DNA from: Patescibacteria group bacterium UBA3458
Lineage (GTDB): Bacteria > Patescibacteriota > Minisyncoccia > Phycocordibacterales > UBA2100
DNA: 48,604 bases
Direction of reading: 5' to 3'
Assembly (NCBI GenBank): GCA_002378745.1
Contig: DFRR01000005.1
Location: forward strand, 43,581 to 92,184
Shown here: in pieces, positions 18,047 to 26,834 of the stretch
How the letters are laid out: the number at the start of each line of letters is the position of its first letter
How positions within the stretch are numbered: position 1 is the stretch's first letter
The notes under the pieces: generated by a model
Database searches by the model: none
What the model was told of the DNA's origin: nothing
What the model saw: the letters and a program-made list of their open reading frames with translations, nothing else
Program-made: the position numbers and the translations under genes

Positions 18047-18074
18047 ATTATATGAAAGCGTTTCATAAAGTAAA
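18047..18074 (-). promoter_or_regulatory. Promoter and operator-like palindrome of the YerC-like gene
   Basis: TATAAT (18052-18047) with TTTACT (18074-18069) and a 16-nt spacer. TATGAAAGCGTTTCATA at 18051-18067 fills the spacer, and CGCTTCAT at 18041-18048 looks like a further partial half-site. An operator role is inferred from position. Confidence 0.65.
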
Positions 18075-18100
18075 GCGCTTGTCTGTGTGGACAAGCGCTT
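18073..18100. terminator. Bidirectional hairpin between the YerC-like and holin-like genes
   Basis: AAGCGCTTGTC, loop TGTGTG, GACAAGCGCTT: an 11-bp stem. On the minus strand it is followed by TTACTTTAT after the stem, fitting a terminator for the holin-like gene upstream; it also partly overlaps the -35 of the next promoter. Confidence 0.65.
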
Positions 18101-18125
18101 ATTTTACGACTTTTGCCGTGTTTTG

Positions 18126-18452
18126 TTAATCTATACGAGAGCCTATTGCGCTGGCAACGGACACTGCAAGGGAGCCTAAGAGGGCCGGCAGGAACCCTGT
18201 CACCGTGAATCCTTCGACAAACGTTGAGAGAAACCAGAAGATTCCAGCATTCAAAAGGAACGCTGACAGCCCAAAAGTAACCAGGTGAATGGGAAGCGTG
18301 AGAATGGTAAACAATGGTTTAATGGTGATGTTTGCTAGTCCGAGCAAAACGGCAACGATGAGTGCTATATAAAGGCTGGTGACCTCAATACCAGGTATCC
18401 ATTGAGCTGCCGCCAAGAGTGCAAGGACAACGAGTGCAAATCGAATAAACAT
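18126..18452 (-). CDS. Phage holin family 4-TM membrane protein
   Basis: 108 residues with four hydrophobic segments (about 4-20, 25-47, 52-78, 84-104). The NITIKPLFTILTLPIHLVTFG stretch matches the 'Mycobacterial 4 TMS phage holin, superfamily IV' family (PF04020), found widely in bacterial chromosomes without phage context. Family function is not established; a pore or envelope role is only a guess. It starts 9 nt after the FMN reductase gene, so they share a transcript. Confidence 0.85.
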   Translation of the reverse strand: MFIRFALVVLALLAAAQWIPGIEVTSLYIALIVAVLLGLANITIKPLFTILTLPIHLVTFGLSAFLLNAGIFWFLSTFVEGFTVTGFLPALLGSLAVSVASAIGSRID

Positions 18453-18461
18453 ATATTTCTG

Positions 18462-19001
18462 TTACTTGCTAATGTGGTTAAATATTCCATTGAACATTAT
18501 ATATAAAAATTGTTGCCGTTGCTCGGTGAAGACTGTTTCACCCTCCCCCACTGAAATTTCTGGTATGTTGCTGATGGCAACCGTGTATGGCACGGCGTAC
18601 ATCTTGAGGGTCGCAACGAGTGCAAGTACGTGCTCAAGCGCACGCGTGCCACCGTACTGCCCATCGGACACGCCCACGAGCCCCACGGGCTTGTCCGCAT
18701 ACTCTTTGAAGGCACTATCGAGCAGGAGCTTCAGCTCGCCCGGGAACGAATGATTATATTCGGGCACCACAAGCACAAACGCGTCCATTTGGGCGGCAAT
18801 ATTGCGCCATTTTGAGGCATTTTCATCTGCTACCCAGGCGGGCACCGTAAATGGTGAAATAAGGTACTCTCGTGGGTCTATGAGGTGTACTTCCGGCGCT
18901 TCAGGGCGCTTTTTAAGCTCTTCTGCTATGTACTGGGCAATGTGTACAGAGCGGCGATCTTCTCGCCCGGTGCCGATGACGACTGCAATACGTGTATTCA
19001 T
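18462..19001 (-). CDS. NADPH-dependent FMN reductase-like flavodoxin-fold protein
   Basis: 179 residues, flavodoxin-like. IGTGREDRRS near the N-terminus fits the FMN-phosphate loop; VVPEYNHSFPGELKLLLDSA near 100-120 is the signature of the PF03358 family (PEYN...pg.lKn.iD), and GVSDGQYGGTRALEHV follows. Members reduce FMN, quinones or azo dyes with NAD(P)H; the substrate here is not determinable. First gene of a two-gene unit with the holin-like gene. TATACT ends 7 nt before the ATG, again leaderless spacing. Confidence 0.9.
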   Translation of the reverse strand: MNTRIAVVIGTGREDRRSVHIAQYIAEELKKRPEAPEVHLIDPREYLISPFTVPAWVADENASKWRNIAAQMDAFVLVVPEYNHSFPGELKLLLDSAFKEYADKPVGLVGVSDGQYGGTRALEHVLALVATLKMYAVPYTVAISNIPEISVGEGETVFTEQRQQFLYIMFNGIFNHISK

Positions 19002-19008
19002 GTGTGGG

Positions 19009-19014
19009 AGTATA
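19009..19014 (-). promoter_or_regulatory. -10 box of the FMN reductase gene
   Basis: TATACT on the minus strand, 7 nt from the ATG at 19001. No clear -35. Confidence 0.45.
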
Positions 19015-19020
19015 GCAGAC

Positions 19021-19061
19021 GGAGTTGGTAGGGACGAGTTGATAGAAAACGGAGTTGGTAG
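19021..19061. repeat. Dispersed GAGTTGGTAG / GTTGATAG repeat
   Basis: GGAGTTGGTAG occurs twice with GAGTTGATAG between. Related copies sit at 13498-13525, 13611-13630, 19850-19876, 19935-19960 (inverted), 22557-22583, 48193-48226 and 48531-48556, always between genes. Confidence 0.7.
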
Positions 19062-19091
19062 TGCGCGCCGACGGCGCGATGCTGCTGAGGG

Positions 19092-19120
19092 TTTACAAAT
19101 GTATATACAAAGTATATACT
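19092..19120 (+). promoter_or_regulatory. mazEF promoter with overlapping palindromic operator
   Basis: TTTACA (19092-19097), 17-nt spacer, TATACT (19115-19120). GTATATACAAAGTATATAC at 19101-19119 is a perfect inverted repeat that covers the spacer and most of the -10. MazE antitoxins are known to repress their own promoters through such palindromes; that this is MazE's site is inferred. Confidence 0.7.
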
Positions 19121-19190
19121 ATACACTACTTCCCCTTTAAGCCGTCCGCGTGGGTTTGACTGGTGTAGTTAAAAATTAATTTTGAATTAT

Positions 19191-19430
19191 ATGAAAACAA
19201 AGATTCAAAAGTGGGGCAATAGCCTTGGAGTGCGACTGCCTAAGAATATAACTGAACAAAAAGCCTTGCGAGAAGGTGTCGGTGTTTCGGTGATGCTCAA
19301 GGACGGTCAAATTGTGATTGAGCCTGTAGCAGATGAGCTTTCGCTTAATTCCCTACTCTCCATGATTTCGAGTGAAAATGTTCACGCTGAGACTGACTGG
19401 GCTGGGACTCGCGGGAATGAAGTATGGTAG
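19191..19430 (+). CDS. mazE: MazE-like AbrB/SpoVT-fold antitoxin
   Basis: The start is taken at ATG 19191, giving MKTKIQKWGNSLGVRLPKNI, the classic MazE opening; TTG 19182 would add three residues. 79 aa. Residues 1-48 form the swapped-hairpin AbrB DNA-binding fold; the C-terminal part, rich in acidic residues, is where MazE normally wraps round the toxin. It overlaps mazF by 7 nt, the arrangement expected for translational coupling. The palindromic operator upstream fits autorepression. Confidence 0.93.
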   Translation: MKTKIQKWGNSLGVRLPKNITEQKALREGVGVSVMLKDGQIVIEPVADELSLNSLLSMISSENVHAETDWAGTRGNEVW

Positions 19431-19759
19431 CAAAAAACTATACCCCAAACAGAGGAGACTTAGTGTGGGTAGACCTTAATCCGACAAAAGGTCGTGAGCA
19501 GGCTAAAATGCGTCCTGCCATGGTGGCGTCTCCTAAGTCGTACAATCAGAAGACCGGGCTAGCCATTATGTGCCCCATTACCTCGGTACAGAAAGGATAC
19601 CCGTTTGAAGTACCAGTAAACGATAAGAAGGTAACCGGTGTTGTATTGTCCGACCATATTCGATCATTGGATTGGAAAGCACGAAATGTGCAGTTTATCG
19701 CCAAGGCGAAACCAAAAGTTGTCCAAGAAGTGCGGGCAAAGTTGCTACTACTGCTGTAG
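19424..19759 (+). CDS. mazF: MazF-family endoribonuclease toxin
   Basis: 111 residues. RGDLVWVDLNPTKGREQAKMRPAMV at 9-33 is the MazF signature, with the conserved Arg of KMRPA; ITSVQKGYPFEVPV and SDHIRSLDWKAR follow. MazF toxins cut mRNA at short specific sequences and are held in check by MazE. The full-length, uninterrupted frame suggests the pair is functional. Cleavage specificity cannot be told from sequence. Confidence 0.95.
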   Translation: MVAKNYTPNRGDLVWVDLNPTKGREQAKMRPAMVASPKSYNQKTGLAIMCPITSVQKGYPFEVPVNDKKVTGVVLSDHIRSLDWKARNVQFIAKAKPKVVQEVRAKLLLLL

Positions 19760-19794
19760 CATACGAGCTATCAGCCAGTAGCTGTTAGCTACAG

Positions 19795-19876
19795 AATTTT
19801 GAATGACGAGTTTCGAATTTTGAGTCAAGATTGAATGTTGCAAAGATTATAGTGAATAGGTTATAGGTGATAGAAA
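19795..19876. repeat. Mixed intergenic repeat: GAATTTTGAAT motifs plus GTGATAG motif
   Basis: CAGAATTTTGAATGACGAG and TCGAATTTTGAGTC resemble the AT-rich repeats around the four-helix bundle gene; GGTTATAGGTGATAG after them resembles the dispersed repeat family. No coding frame is visible. Confidence 0.5.
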
Positions 19877-19888
19877 CGGAAACGAACG

Positions 19889-19921
19889 AAACCCCTCGCT
19901 CTCAATAGGAGCGAGGGGTTT
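19889..19921. terminator. Bidirectional terminator between mazF and secA
   Basis: AAACCCCTCGCTC, loop TCAATAG, GAGCGAGGGGTTT, followed by CTTTTCT on the plus strand. It serves the convergent mazEF and secA transcripts. Confidence 0.85.
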
Positions 19922-19959
19922 CTTTTCTATAAACTAAAGACTACCAACTCCGTAAACTG

Positions 19960-22515
19960 CTAGCTTGCCGTGTGTGCGGTGCGTGCTTGATGCTCTGTTG
20001 AGTTAATCAGACCGCACTTTTTGTACTTCTGCCCTGAGCCGCATGGGCAGGGGTCGTTGCGTCCGACTTCATTTGCCTGTGTGCGTCGTACTGCCTGCGC
20101 TTTTGCATTACCATCCTTCTTACCAAGTGCTGTTGCACTTTCGTGCACCTCTTTCATCTCCTGTGTCTCTTGGCGAACAAACATGTCACCAGAGAGTTGC
20201 GGCATGTGTCGCAATACGTTTTCTTTGTAGGAGAGCTCGAGACCGTTAAAGAGTCGGAGCCCCTCCTTTTTGTATTCGATAAGTGGGTCGCGCTGGCCGT
20301 AGGCACGGAGATTCACGCTGCTGCGCAGGTAGTCCATGGTTTCAAGATGTTCCACCCAGAGCATATCAAGCGTTTGGAGAAGCACACGACGAGTTGTCGT
20401 GTAAAATGCCTCCTCCCCTATTTCCTTCTTTTTGTCGGCAACTATGTTTTGTGCTTCTTCATTACCCTCGGTGATTGATGCAAGCTCTACATCAATGTCC
20501 TCATTTGTGCCGAGCAGTATGTTGTTACGGCGTGCGTAGAGTGTCTTACGCTGCGCATTGAGTACGTCGTCGTACGCCAACACCTGTTTACGTGAATCAA
20601 AATGGAATCCTTCAATCTTCTTTTGCGCAGTTTCGAGTGAGCGAGTGATGATCTTATTTTGAATCGGCTCATCCTCAGGAATACCAAAACGCCCCATCAT
20701 GCCCTTAATGGTGTCACTTGCGAATACACGCATGAGGTTATCTTCAAGCGATACGAAAAATTGGGTCTCTCCCGGGTCGCCTTGACGTCCTGAGCGTCCA
20801 CGGAGCTGGTTGTCGATGCGACGGGCTTCGTGACGTTCCGTTCCAAGTACAAACAAACCGCCGAGTTGGCGAATTTCTTCTTGCTGTTCAGGTGTTGGGT
20901 TGTCACCCCCGAGCTTGATGTCGACACCACGCCCCGCCATGTTGGTGGATACTGTTACCGCACCACGACGACCGGCTTCAGCAATGATGCTTCCTTCACG
21001 CTCATGGTTTTTTGCGTTAAGAATTTCATGTGGAATACCCTCGCGCTTAAGGAATGCCCCGAGTAGTTCGTTCTTCTCTACAGATACCGTACCAATAAGT
21101 ACCGGCTGCCCCTTCTCGTGCAGTTCTCGCACCTTCTTCGCAATAGCCTTGAATTTACCCTGTTCTGTCTGAAAAATGAGGTCGTCGTGGTCAATACGGC
21201 GTATCTCCTTGTTTGTAGGCACAGCTACAGTATTGAGGCCGTATACTTTGTAAAATTCTTCGGAGCTGGTGACAGCGGTACCGGTCATACCGGCAAGTTT
21301 GTCGTAGTGACGGAAGTAGTTTTGATAGGTAATAGACGCAAACGTGCGAGATTCCTGCTGTACCTCTACCCCCTCTTTTGCCTCCATCGCTTGGTGGAGC
21401 CCCTCGCTCCAACGGCGGCCCGGCTGCATGCGACCGGTAAACTCGTCGACAATGATGACCTCCCCATTGTGTACTACATAGTCTTTGTCGCGTTCAAAAA
21501 GTGCCTTGGCGCGAACCGCGGTTTCAAGGTGGTGTACGTATTTAATGCCCTTGTCGGTATAGATATTTTCAACACCGAGCAGTTTTTCTGCTTTTGAGAT
21601 ACCCTCGTCAGTGAGCTGAATGGCGCGAAGTTTTTCGTCTACCGTATAGTCGGTCTCGCGCGCAAGCTGCTGTGCGATTTGTGCAAACTGCCCGTAGAGC
21701 TTCTCGGCGTCGGCCGAGGGTGCCGAAATGATGAGCGGTGTTCGTGCTTCGTCAATAAGGATTGAATCGATTTCGTCGACGATGGCAAAGTGGTAGCCAC
21801 CGTTTTCCGGTGTGCGCTGGCGAAGCTCGCCACGCGTGTACGTAATGTTGTCGCGAAGGTAGTCAAACCCAAACTCACTGTTGGTTCCATAGGTAATGTC
21901 GGCCGCGTACGCTTCTTGGCGGGTGCAGACTTTCAGAAAGTCTTCTACTACTTCAAACGAGCCCTTGGTGTCGCGCTCTTTGTCGGCCTCCGGTACCTCA
22001 TCTTTTGCCAGGTGTGCCTCATCGTATAGGTACGATGCCTCGTGGTTGATAATACCCACACTAAGGCCAAGAAATGTATAAATTTGCCCCATCCAGACGG
22101 CGTCACGGCGTGAGAGGTAGTCGTTTACCGTCACTACATGTACCCCCTTGCCAGTAAGGGCGTTGAGGTATGCTGGGAGTGTCGCCACCAGCGTTTTTCC
22201 TTCTCCGGTGCGCATTTCAGCGATGTCGCCATTGTGAAGCACTGCGCCACCGATTATTTGCACATCGTAATGTCGCTGCCCGAGTGTGCGCTTTGATGCT
22301 TCGCGGACCACCGCAAAGGCTTCCGCCATGATGTCTTCGAGGGTTTCGCCGTTAGCGAGACGCTCTTTAAAGTGAGCGGTTTTTGCTTTGAGTTGCTCGT
22401 CGGTGAGCGCTGTGTACTCCTCTTCGAGCGCATTTACGCGCGTAACGATACGTGACGCTTTTTTGAGCGCCCCTGCGTTTTCGTCTCCCAACAGTTTCTT
22501 AATTCCTTCAAACAT
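19960..22515 (-). CDS. secA: Preprotein translocase ATPase SecA
   Basis: 851 residues, typical length. Walker A MRTGEGKTL at 101-109, DEID Walker B, the TNMAGRGVDIKLGG motor motif, and a C-terminal zinc-binding tail CPCGSGQKYKKC are present, followed by 15 extra residues. SecA drives export of signal-peptide proteins through SecYEG, which fits the secreted surface proteins in the window. ATG 22515 follows a TATACT box (22545-22540) with about a 20-nt leader containing a weak AGG. The gene lies after the endonuclease-fold gene on the same strand with 106 nt between, containing the dispersed repeat. Confidence 0.98.
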   Translation of the reverse strand: MFEGIKKLLGDENAGALKKASRIVTRVNALEEEYTALTDEQLKAKTAHFKERLANGETLEDIMAEAFAVVREASKRTLGQRHYDVQIIGGAVLHNGDIAEMRTGEGKTLVATLPAYLNALTGKGVHVVTVNDYLSRRDAVWMGQIYTFLGLSVGIINHEASYLYDEAHLAKDEVPEADKERDTKGSFEVVEDFLKVCTRQEAYAADITYGTNSEFGFDYLRDNITYTRGELRQRTPENGGYHFAIVDEIDSILIDEARTPLIISAPSADAEKLYGQFAQIAQQLARETDYTVDEKLRAIQLTDEGISKAEKLLGVENIYTDKGIKYVHHLETAVRAKALFERDKDYVVHNGEVIIVDEFTGRMQPGRRWSEGLHQAMEAKEGVEVQQESRTFASITYQNYFRHYDKLAGMTGTAVTSSEEFYKVYGLNTVAVPTNKEIRRIDHDDLIFQTEQGKFKAIAKKVRELHEKGQPVLIGTVSVEKNELLGAFLKREGIPHEILNAKNHEREGSIIAEAGRRGAVTVSTNMAGRGVDIKLGGDNPTPEQQEEIRQLGGLFVLGTERHEARRIDNQLRGRSGRQGDPGETQFFVSLEDNLMRVFASDTIKGMMGRFGIPEDEPIQNKIITRSLETAQKKIEGFHFDSRKQVLAYDDVLNAQRKTLYARRNNILLGTNEDIDVELASITEGNEEAQNIVADKKKEIGEEAFYTTTRRVLLQTLDMLWVEHLETMDYLRSSVNLRAYGQRDPLIEYKKEGLRLFNGLELSYKENVLRHMPQLSGDMFVRQETQEMKEVHESATALGKKDGNAKAQAVRRTQANEVGRNDPCPCGSGQKYKKCGLINSTEHQARTAHTAS

Positions 22516-22556
22516 GGTGTACCTGCGTTAGTAGGCGGCAGTATACCAAATGGAGC

Positions 22557-22583
22557 TTATAGTTGATAGTTTTTAGTTTATAG
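22557..22583. repeat. Dispersed TAGTTGATAG repeat upstream of secA
   Basis: TTATAGTTGATAG followed by TTTTTAGTTTATAG, a member of the intergenic repeat family, placed just upstream of the secA -10. Confidence 0.6.
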
Positions 22584-22621
22584 GACGCCACAAGACGCAA
22601 ACGTCCTGCAAGTCAGTGGTT

Positions 22622-23356
22622 CTAGCCAGAAACCCTTGATAGCTCAACAAATATGCCTTGGTGGTCACTTATTCCTTTATGCAGCAGTATAGTATGTACA
22701 TAATATTGGTGCGTAGTGAAACACATATCAACCACCCTCGGTAAATGCCCTGCGCGGTGTAATGTGGGGTCAAGGGTCGTGTGCACAGAAACAGGTATGT
22801 TATCTGTGTACTTCTCTGCAAGAGCCCCCCACAAATAATTTTTTTCGCGAGGTGCATTTAAATCCCCAAACAAAGCAAACTCAGTTACATCAGAAACAAG
22901 CATTCGAAACACAGTGAAGTCTTCTTCTTGCATACTGGTTACTGTACCATTTGGTGACCACGTAAAGTGAGTCTGCAAGAGGGTGATTGTTTCGTTTTCG
23001 TGAACAACAGTAAGTTTCTGAAGATAGCGATTGCATTTACCGGTAACCATATCGAGAACGGGTATCTCCTCACCCGTGTGGGCATACACTGTCGATTCAC
23101 AGGAGGCAACATGCATACTATCTGATACATAACATGCGAGCCCCCATTCATACTCTTCATTAAATTTTAGTGCGCGTGCCATCGGTACATATTGCACGAG
23201 GCGCATACCGAGCATTCTAGCAATGTCTTCGGCTTCAGAAGAGATGACTTCTTGTAAGAAAACAACGTGTGGCGCGAAACTGCGAATGTGTTCGGGAAAT
23301 TTATTTAGATGCTTTGACGCTTCAATATTAAGTGAGTAGATGCGGATTGGATTCAT
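22622..23356 (-). CDS. Endonuclease/exonuclease/phosphatase (EEP) fold protein
   Basis: 244 residues. The EEP catalytic set is in order: SLNIE (Asn), FLQEV (Glu), LLQTHFTW (His), FGDLNAP (Asp and Asn), and ISDHQGIF (Asp-His) at the end. The family cleaves phosphodiester or phosphomonoester bonds in DNA, lipids or phosphoinositides; the substrate here cannot be told. No signal peptide is seen. It lies between the O-antigen ligase-like gene (41 nt upstream) and secA. Confidence 0.88.
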   Translation of the reverse strand: MNPIRIYSLNIEASKHLNKFPEHIRSFAPHVVFLQEVISSEAEDIARMLGMRLVQYVPMARALKFNEEYEWGLACYVSDSMHVASCESTVYAHTGEEIPVLDMVTGKCNRYLQKLTVVHENETITLLQTHFTWSPNGTVTSMQEEDFTVFRMLVSDVTEFALFGDLNAPREKNYLWGALAEKYTDNIPVSVHTTLDPTLHRAGHLPRVVDMCFTTHQYYVHTILLHKGISDHQGIFVELSRVSG

Positions 23357-23397
23357 GAAGAAGTGCGCGTGTAACCAAATGGAGCATCGCGAAGGAA

Positions 23398-25611
23398 TTA
23401 TCGTAGCTGTTCTATTTCTTGCAGAGCCTGTTGGAGCATAGCGCTCATTTGCGGGTAGTTTTGCTCAAGATAGTATATTTCGTTGGTTGCGTCCTCCAGT
23501 CGGTCAAGCTGTGCGTAGACGCGTACAAGTGCGAAGAATTCGTCGGTGCTGATTTCGCCCCCCTGCTCTTGTTTGTGCGTAACGCCAAGCTCCCACGCTT
23601 GCCGTGCGTAGCTCGTTGCATTTGTGCGCACGAACGCAGCCAGAACGTTTGGTTCAAGTGCCTGCTCAGGAGCCTCAGTGACTACTTCGAATGCCTCTTG
23701 CGACATGCCCGCTCTTAGCAAGATGTGGATGTACGTAGCTCGTGCGTTGCCGTTTGACTCTTCAAGCTCGAGTGCCTGCTTTGCATATTTCACAGCTTGG
23801 TTTGTGTCCCCTGCGTTTGAGGCGGCTACTGCAAGTGGTACGAGAATGCCTTGTTTGGTTGGGCTGAGTTTAAGTGCCTCAAGAAACTCGTCTTGCGCCG
23901 CTTTGTAATTCCCCACCTTGTGATGCAATGCACCAAGCAAGAATGGAAAGCGCGCATCTTCGGGCGCGATCGCTTTTTGTGCTTCAAGCTCCTGCGCAGC
24001 AGCTGCGTACCATTCGTTTCGCTTCTCGGTTGGCATCCACGCTGCAACCGCAAGTGTGCCAGCTGCTTCGCCCCATTGCTCTCGCACTTCTTGTGTACCG
24101 AAAGAGCCTACAGCAACTGCCTTTTGAAACAGTGCAAAGGCGACGTCAGCGCTTGCAATTGCTGTTGTCGTGTCGCCGTTTTCAGCATACGCAGGTGCTG
24201 CGTATGCTGCTCGTAGTGCATCTAAGAGGTTCCTTGAAACAGTGAGTGGAACTATGTTTGCTGTCCATACAACTAGGGTCAAGAGTATTGCTAGTATAGG
24301 CATCCCAACGTATGCAACGACTGTACGCGAAAGAGTGGGCGCCTCCCATCGCCGCAGGAACCACACATCGTCCGCCTGTGCATATACCCACGCGATAACA
24401 CTGAAGAATAGGATGTAGCTCACTACGTTATCGAACACGGTGAGGTTATGAAAACCATAGCCGGCAAGCATACCGAATATCAACCATTTTTGAATCGCAG
24501 TGAAATGAACTGTCTGGTAGAGCGTCAGCAGCAACGTGATGAACACGAGGGCATACGAAAGTAACCCTAAGAATCCCGACGTTGCAAGTAATTCAAAGAC
24601 AATGTTGTGTGTTCTGTCAAACCACGGTTCCTGCGCATACATCCTCGGGTCATAATATTTGTTGAACACGAGGTTAAAGTTTTCCTGCCCCCAGCCAAGG
24701 AGAGGTTTCTCCTTCACGCCCTGCCACGCGATGCTCCATACTACCGTTCGGGAGTAGACTGTGTTTTCAGAAAAAGAAAGGTTCGTGAGGCGGTGGAGTG
24801 TGGGTTGCCCTTGAATAAGGGCTGTGTCGCGTGCTGCCCATAAGCCACCTACCATTACCAGTAACGCAATCAGGGTGATCCCGGCAAACACACGCACGCG
24901 CTTCACGTGACGCAGTGAAAATACTATACCAGTTAGTGCGAGCAAGAGACCGATGACGAGCCCAAGCGTTGCACCACGTGTTGCAGTGAGAAACAGTGTG
25001 GTGAACAGGAATGGCAGTATCGCCACATATGCAAGCCGCTCCCCTCGTGTGACGTCACGCCGTACTAGCAATATGAGTGCAATAAAAATATGAAAGAATG
25101 CATATATTGCAAGGTAAATCGGGTTGCCGAGAGTCGAAGCAATACGTGACGCCCCCGTATCTAGAAACTCCGCAAGTGCATGTAGCGACACAAAGGAAGC
25201 AACAACGAGTGATGTCCTCCAGAGCCACAACCACGCCGTATCGGTGGCGAGTACCGTACCGGCGACAATAGTATACGCAAAGAGGTGTAGTATGGTGACG
25301 AAGCCATCCATGCGTTCAAAATTGCTCCAAAAGCTCTTGTATGGATTTTCGCCAAGTGTTGCCGCAAGTGCCAATATACCGACGAATGCAGTGACTGAAA
25401 GTAGCAGTGCCGTCCAACGCGGCCGATACTGTGCATTGAGTAGTGCGAGCAACACCCACGCTGCCACAATAATCTCTACCAATATGCGAAATGCGATGTT
25501 TTTGCCAACGATGTATGGAAAAAAGAGGTTATCGACGACCAGTAAGACCACTAAAGGAAGCGCAAACACCCCCAGAAAGACGACTCCGCGCAATAATGCT
25601 TCCATATTCAT
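23398..25611 (-). CDS. O-antigen ligase/polymerase (Wzy_C) family membrane protein with TPRs
   Basis: 737 residues. About 12 hydrophobic segments fill residues 8-470. The Wzy_C/WaaL hallmark lies at 285-340: [20 protein letters not shown], then GWGQENF (306-312) and the His-Asn pair (335-336). TATRGATLG at 210-218 gives the conserved Arg loop. Residues about 555-660 are TPRs, seen in the PglL/oligosaccharyltransferase-like subset. It could polymerise the glycan or transfer it to a lipid or protein. It is divergent from gmd, the first gene of the polysaccharide locus, with 59 nt between the start codons; both probably use leaderless promoters. Confidence 0.88.
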   Translation of the reverse strand: MNMEALLRGVVFLGVFALPLVVLLVVDNLFFPYIVGKNIAFRILVEIIVAAWVLLALLNAQYRPRWTALLLSVTAFVGILALAATLGENPYKSFWSNFERMDGFVTILHLFAYTIVAGTVLATDTAWLWLWRTSLVVASFVSLHALAEFLDTGASRIASTLGNPIYLAIYAFFHIFIALILLVRRDVTRGERLAYVAILPFLFTTLFLTATRGATLGLVIGLLLALTGIVFSLRHVKRVRVFAGITLIALLVMVGGLWAARDTALIQGQPTLHRLTNLSFSENTVYSRTVVWSIAWQGVKEKPLLGWGQENFNLVFNKYYDPRMYAQEPWFDRTHNIVFELLATSGFLGLLSYALVFITLLLTLYQTVHFTAIQKWLIFGMLAGYGFHNLTVFDNVVSYILFFSVIAWVYAQADDVWFLRRWEAPTLSRTVVAYVGMPILAILLTLVVWTANIVPLTVSRNLLDALRAAYAAPAYAENGDTTTAIASADVAFALFQKAVAVGSFGTQEVREQWGEAAGTLAVAAWMPTEKRNEWYAAAAQELEAQKAIAPEDARFPFLLGALHHKVGNYKAAQDEFLEALKLSPTKQGILVPLAVAASNAGDTNQAVKYAKQALELEESNGNARATYIHILLRAGMSQEAFEVVTEAPEQALEPNVLAAFVRTNATSYARQAWELGVTHKQEQGGEISTDEFFALVRVYAQLDRLEDATNEIYYLEQNYPQMSAMLQQALQEIEQLR

Positions 25612-25619
25612 TACTGCGG

Positions 25620-25661
25620 ATTATAGCAAACGGATGTATGGATGCTACCATGGTGTATACT
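25620..25661. promoter_or_regulatory. Divergent leaderless promoters for the ligase gene and gmd
   Basis: On the minus strand TATAAT (25625-25620) stands 8 nt before ATG 25611. On the plus strand TATACT (25656-25661) stands 9 nt before ATG 25671. Both predict transcription starts next to the start codon. No clear -35 hexamers are visible. Confidence 0.55.
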
Positions 25662-25670
25662 AACCACCAT

Positions 25671-26729
25671 ATGAAAAAGGCATTGGTAACAGGTATCACG
25701 GGTCAGGACGGTTCATACCTTGCAGAGCTCCTCCTTGAAAAGGGGTACGAAGTGCATGGTGTTCAACGACCATCCAGCTCCATACGCACGGCACGTATCA
25801 ACCACTTATTCAATGACCCGGAGATACACGACCGTAAACTTTTTTTACATCATGGTGACCTTACTGATACAACAAACATTTCAAGCTTGATTCGTGATAT
25901 CGAGCCAGACGAAGTGTACAACCTAGCAGCTCAAAGCCACGTACGTATTTCGTTTGACTTACCGGAGCTGACTGCCGAAACTGACGCTCTCGGCACTCTG
26001 ACAATTCTGGAGTCTATACGCAAACAAGGCTTAACGCACAAAACAAAATTTTATCAGGCTTCGACTTCGGAACTATATGGGAAGGTGCAGGAAATTCCAC
26101 AAACCGAAAATACACCCTTTTATCCCCGCAGTCCGTATGGTGTTGCCAAACTATACAGCTTCTGGATTATTAAAAACTATCGCGAAGCGTACGATATGTA
26201 CGCATGCAATGGCATTCTCTTCAACCATGAAAGCGAACGGCGTGGATACAACTTCGTGACGCGGAAAATCACCATTGGTTTATCTAAGATTAAGCTTGGG
26301 CAACAGACGTTGTTAGAACTTGGAAATCTCGATGCTAAGCGAGATTGGGGGTACGCTAAAGAGTATGTGGAGGCAATGTGGCTGATGCTTCAACAGGAAA
26401 AGCCTGAGGACTTTGTGATTGCAACCGGTCAAACACACAGTGTGCGGGAATTTATTGAAGCAGCCTGTGAGGAGCTCGATATCGAACTTGAGTGGCACGG
26501 TGAAGGAGTTGATGAGATTGGTATCGATAAAAAAACTGGTAAACCAATCATAAAAATCAACCCCCGCTACTTCCGTCCAACAGAGGTTGATGTATTGCTC
26601 GGCGATCCGAGTAAAGCAAAGGAGAAACTTGGGTGGGAAGCAAAGACCAAATTTGCAGAACTCGCCAAACTAATGGTCAAGGCTGATTTTGAATTAATGC
26701 AGAAAACTAACGGTGAGTTTTGGTATTAA
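25671..26729 (+). CDS. gmd: GDP-mannose 4,6-dehydratase
   Basis: 352 aa from ATG 25671; the frame extends upstream but only this start gives [19 protein letters not shown], the expected opening with the NAD(P)-binding GITGQDG loop. [16 protein letters not shown], the TSELYG catalytic stretch and YGVAK (Tyr/Lys) are all present, as is [17 protein letters not shown]. It converts GDP-D-mannose to GDP-4-keto-6-deoxymannose, the precursor of GDP-L-fucose here. It heads the gmd-fcl-wzx run. Confidence 0.97.
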   Translation: MKKALVTGITGQDGSYLAELLLEKGYEVHGVQRPSSSIRTARINHLFNDPEIHDRKLFLHHGDLTDTTNISSLIRDIEPDEVYNLAAQSHVRISFDLPELTAETDALGTLTILESIRKQGLTHKTKFYQASTSELYGKVQEIPQTENTPFYPRSPYGVAKLYSFWIIKNYREAYDMYACNGILFNHESERRGYNFVTRKITIGLSKIKLGQQTLLELGNLDAKRDWGYAKEYVEAMWLMLQQEKPEDFVIATGQTHSVREFIEAACEELDIELEWHGEGVDEIGIDKKTGKPIIKINPRYFRPTEVDVLLGDPSKAKEKLGWEAKTKFAELAKLMVKADFELMQKTNGEFWY

Positions 26730-26834
26730 AAGTAAGATCGTCTCGAATCGTTTTTCATCATTTAAGTCTGCGCTTAATAACCACTTCCTACCCCAACTTA
26801 CACTCTATAGCAACGGCACTCTAATCGACTAGTT
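26730..26834. other. Intergenic gap gmd to fcl
   Basis: 105 nt with no gene or terminator that I can support. A TCTAAT box 9 nt before the fcl ATG could be a weak leaderless -10. Confidence 0.3.

Noticed and set aside
25491..25670. N-terminal extension of gmd
   Set aside because: The added 60 residues are antisense to the ligase gene's start and unlike Gmd; the ATG at 25671 gives the canonical N-terminus.
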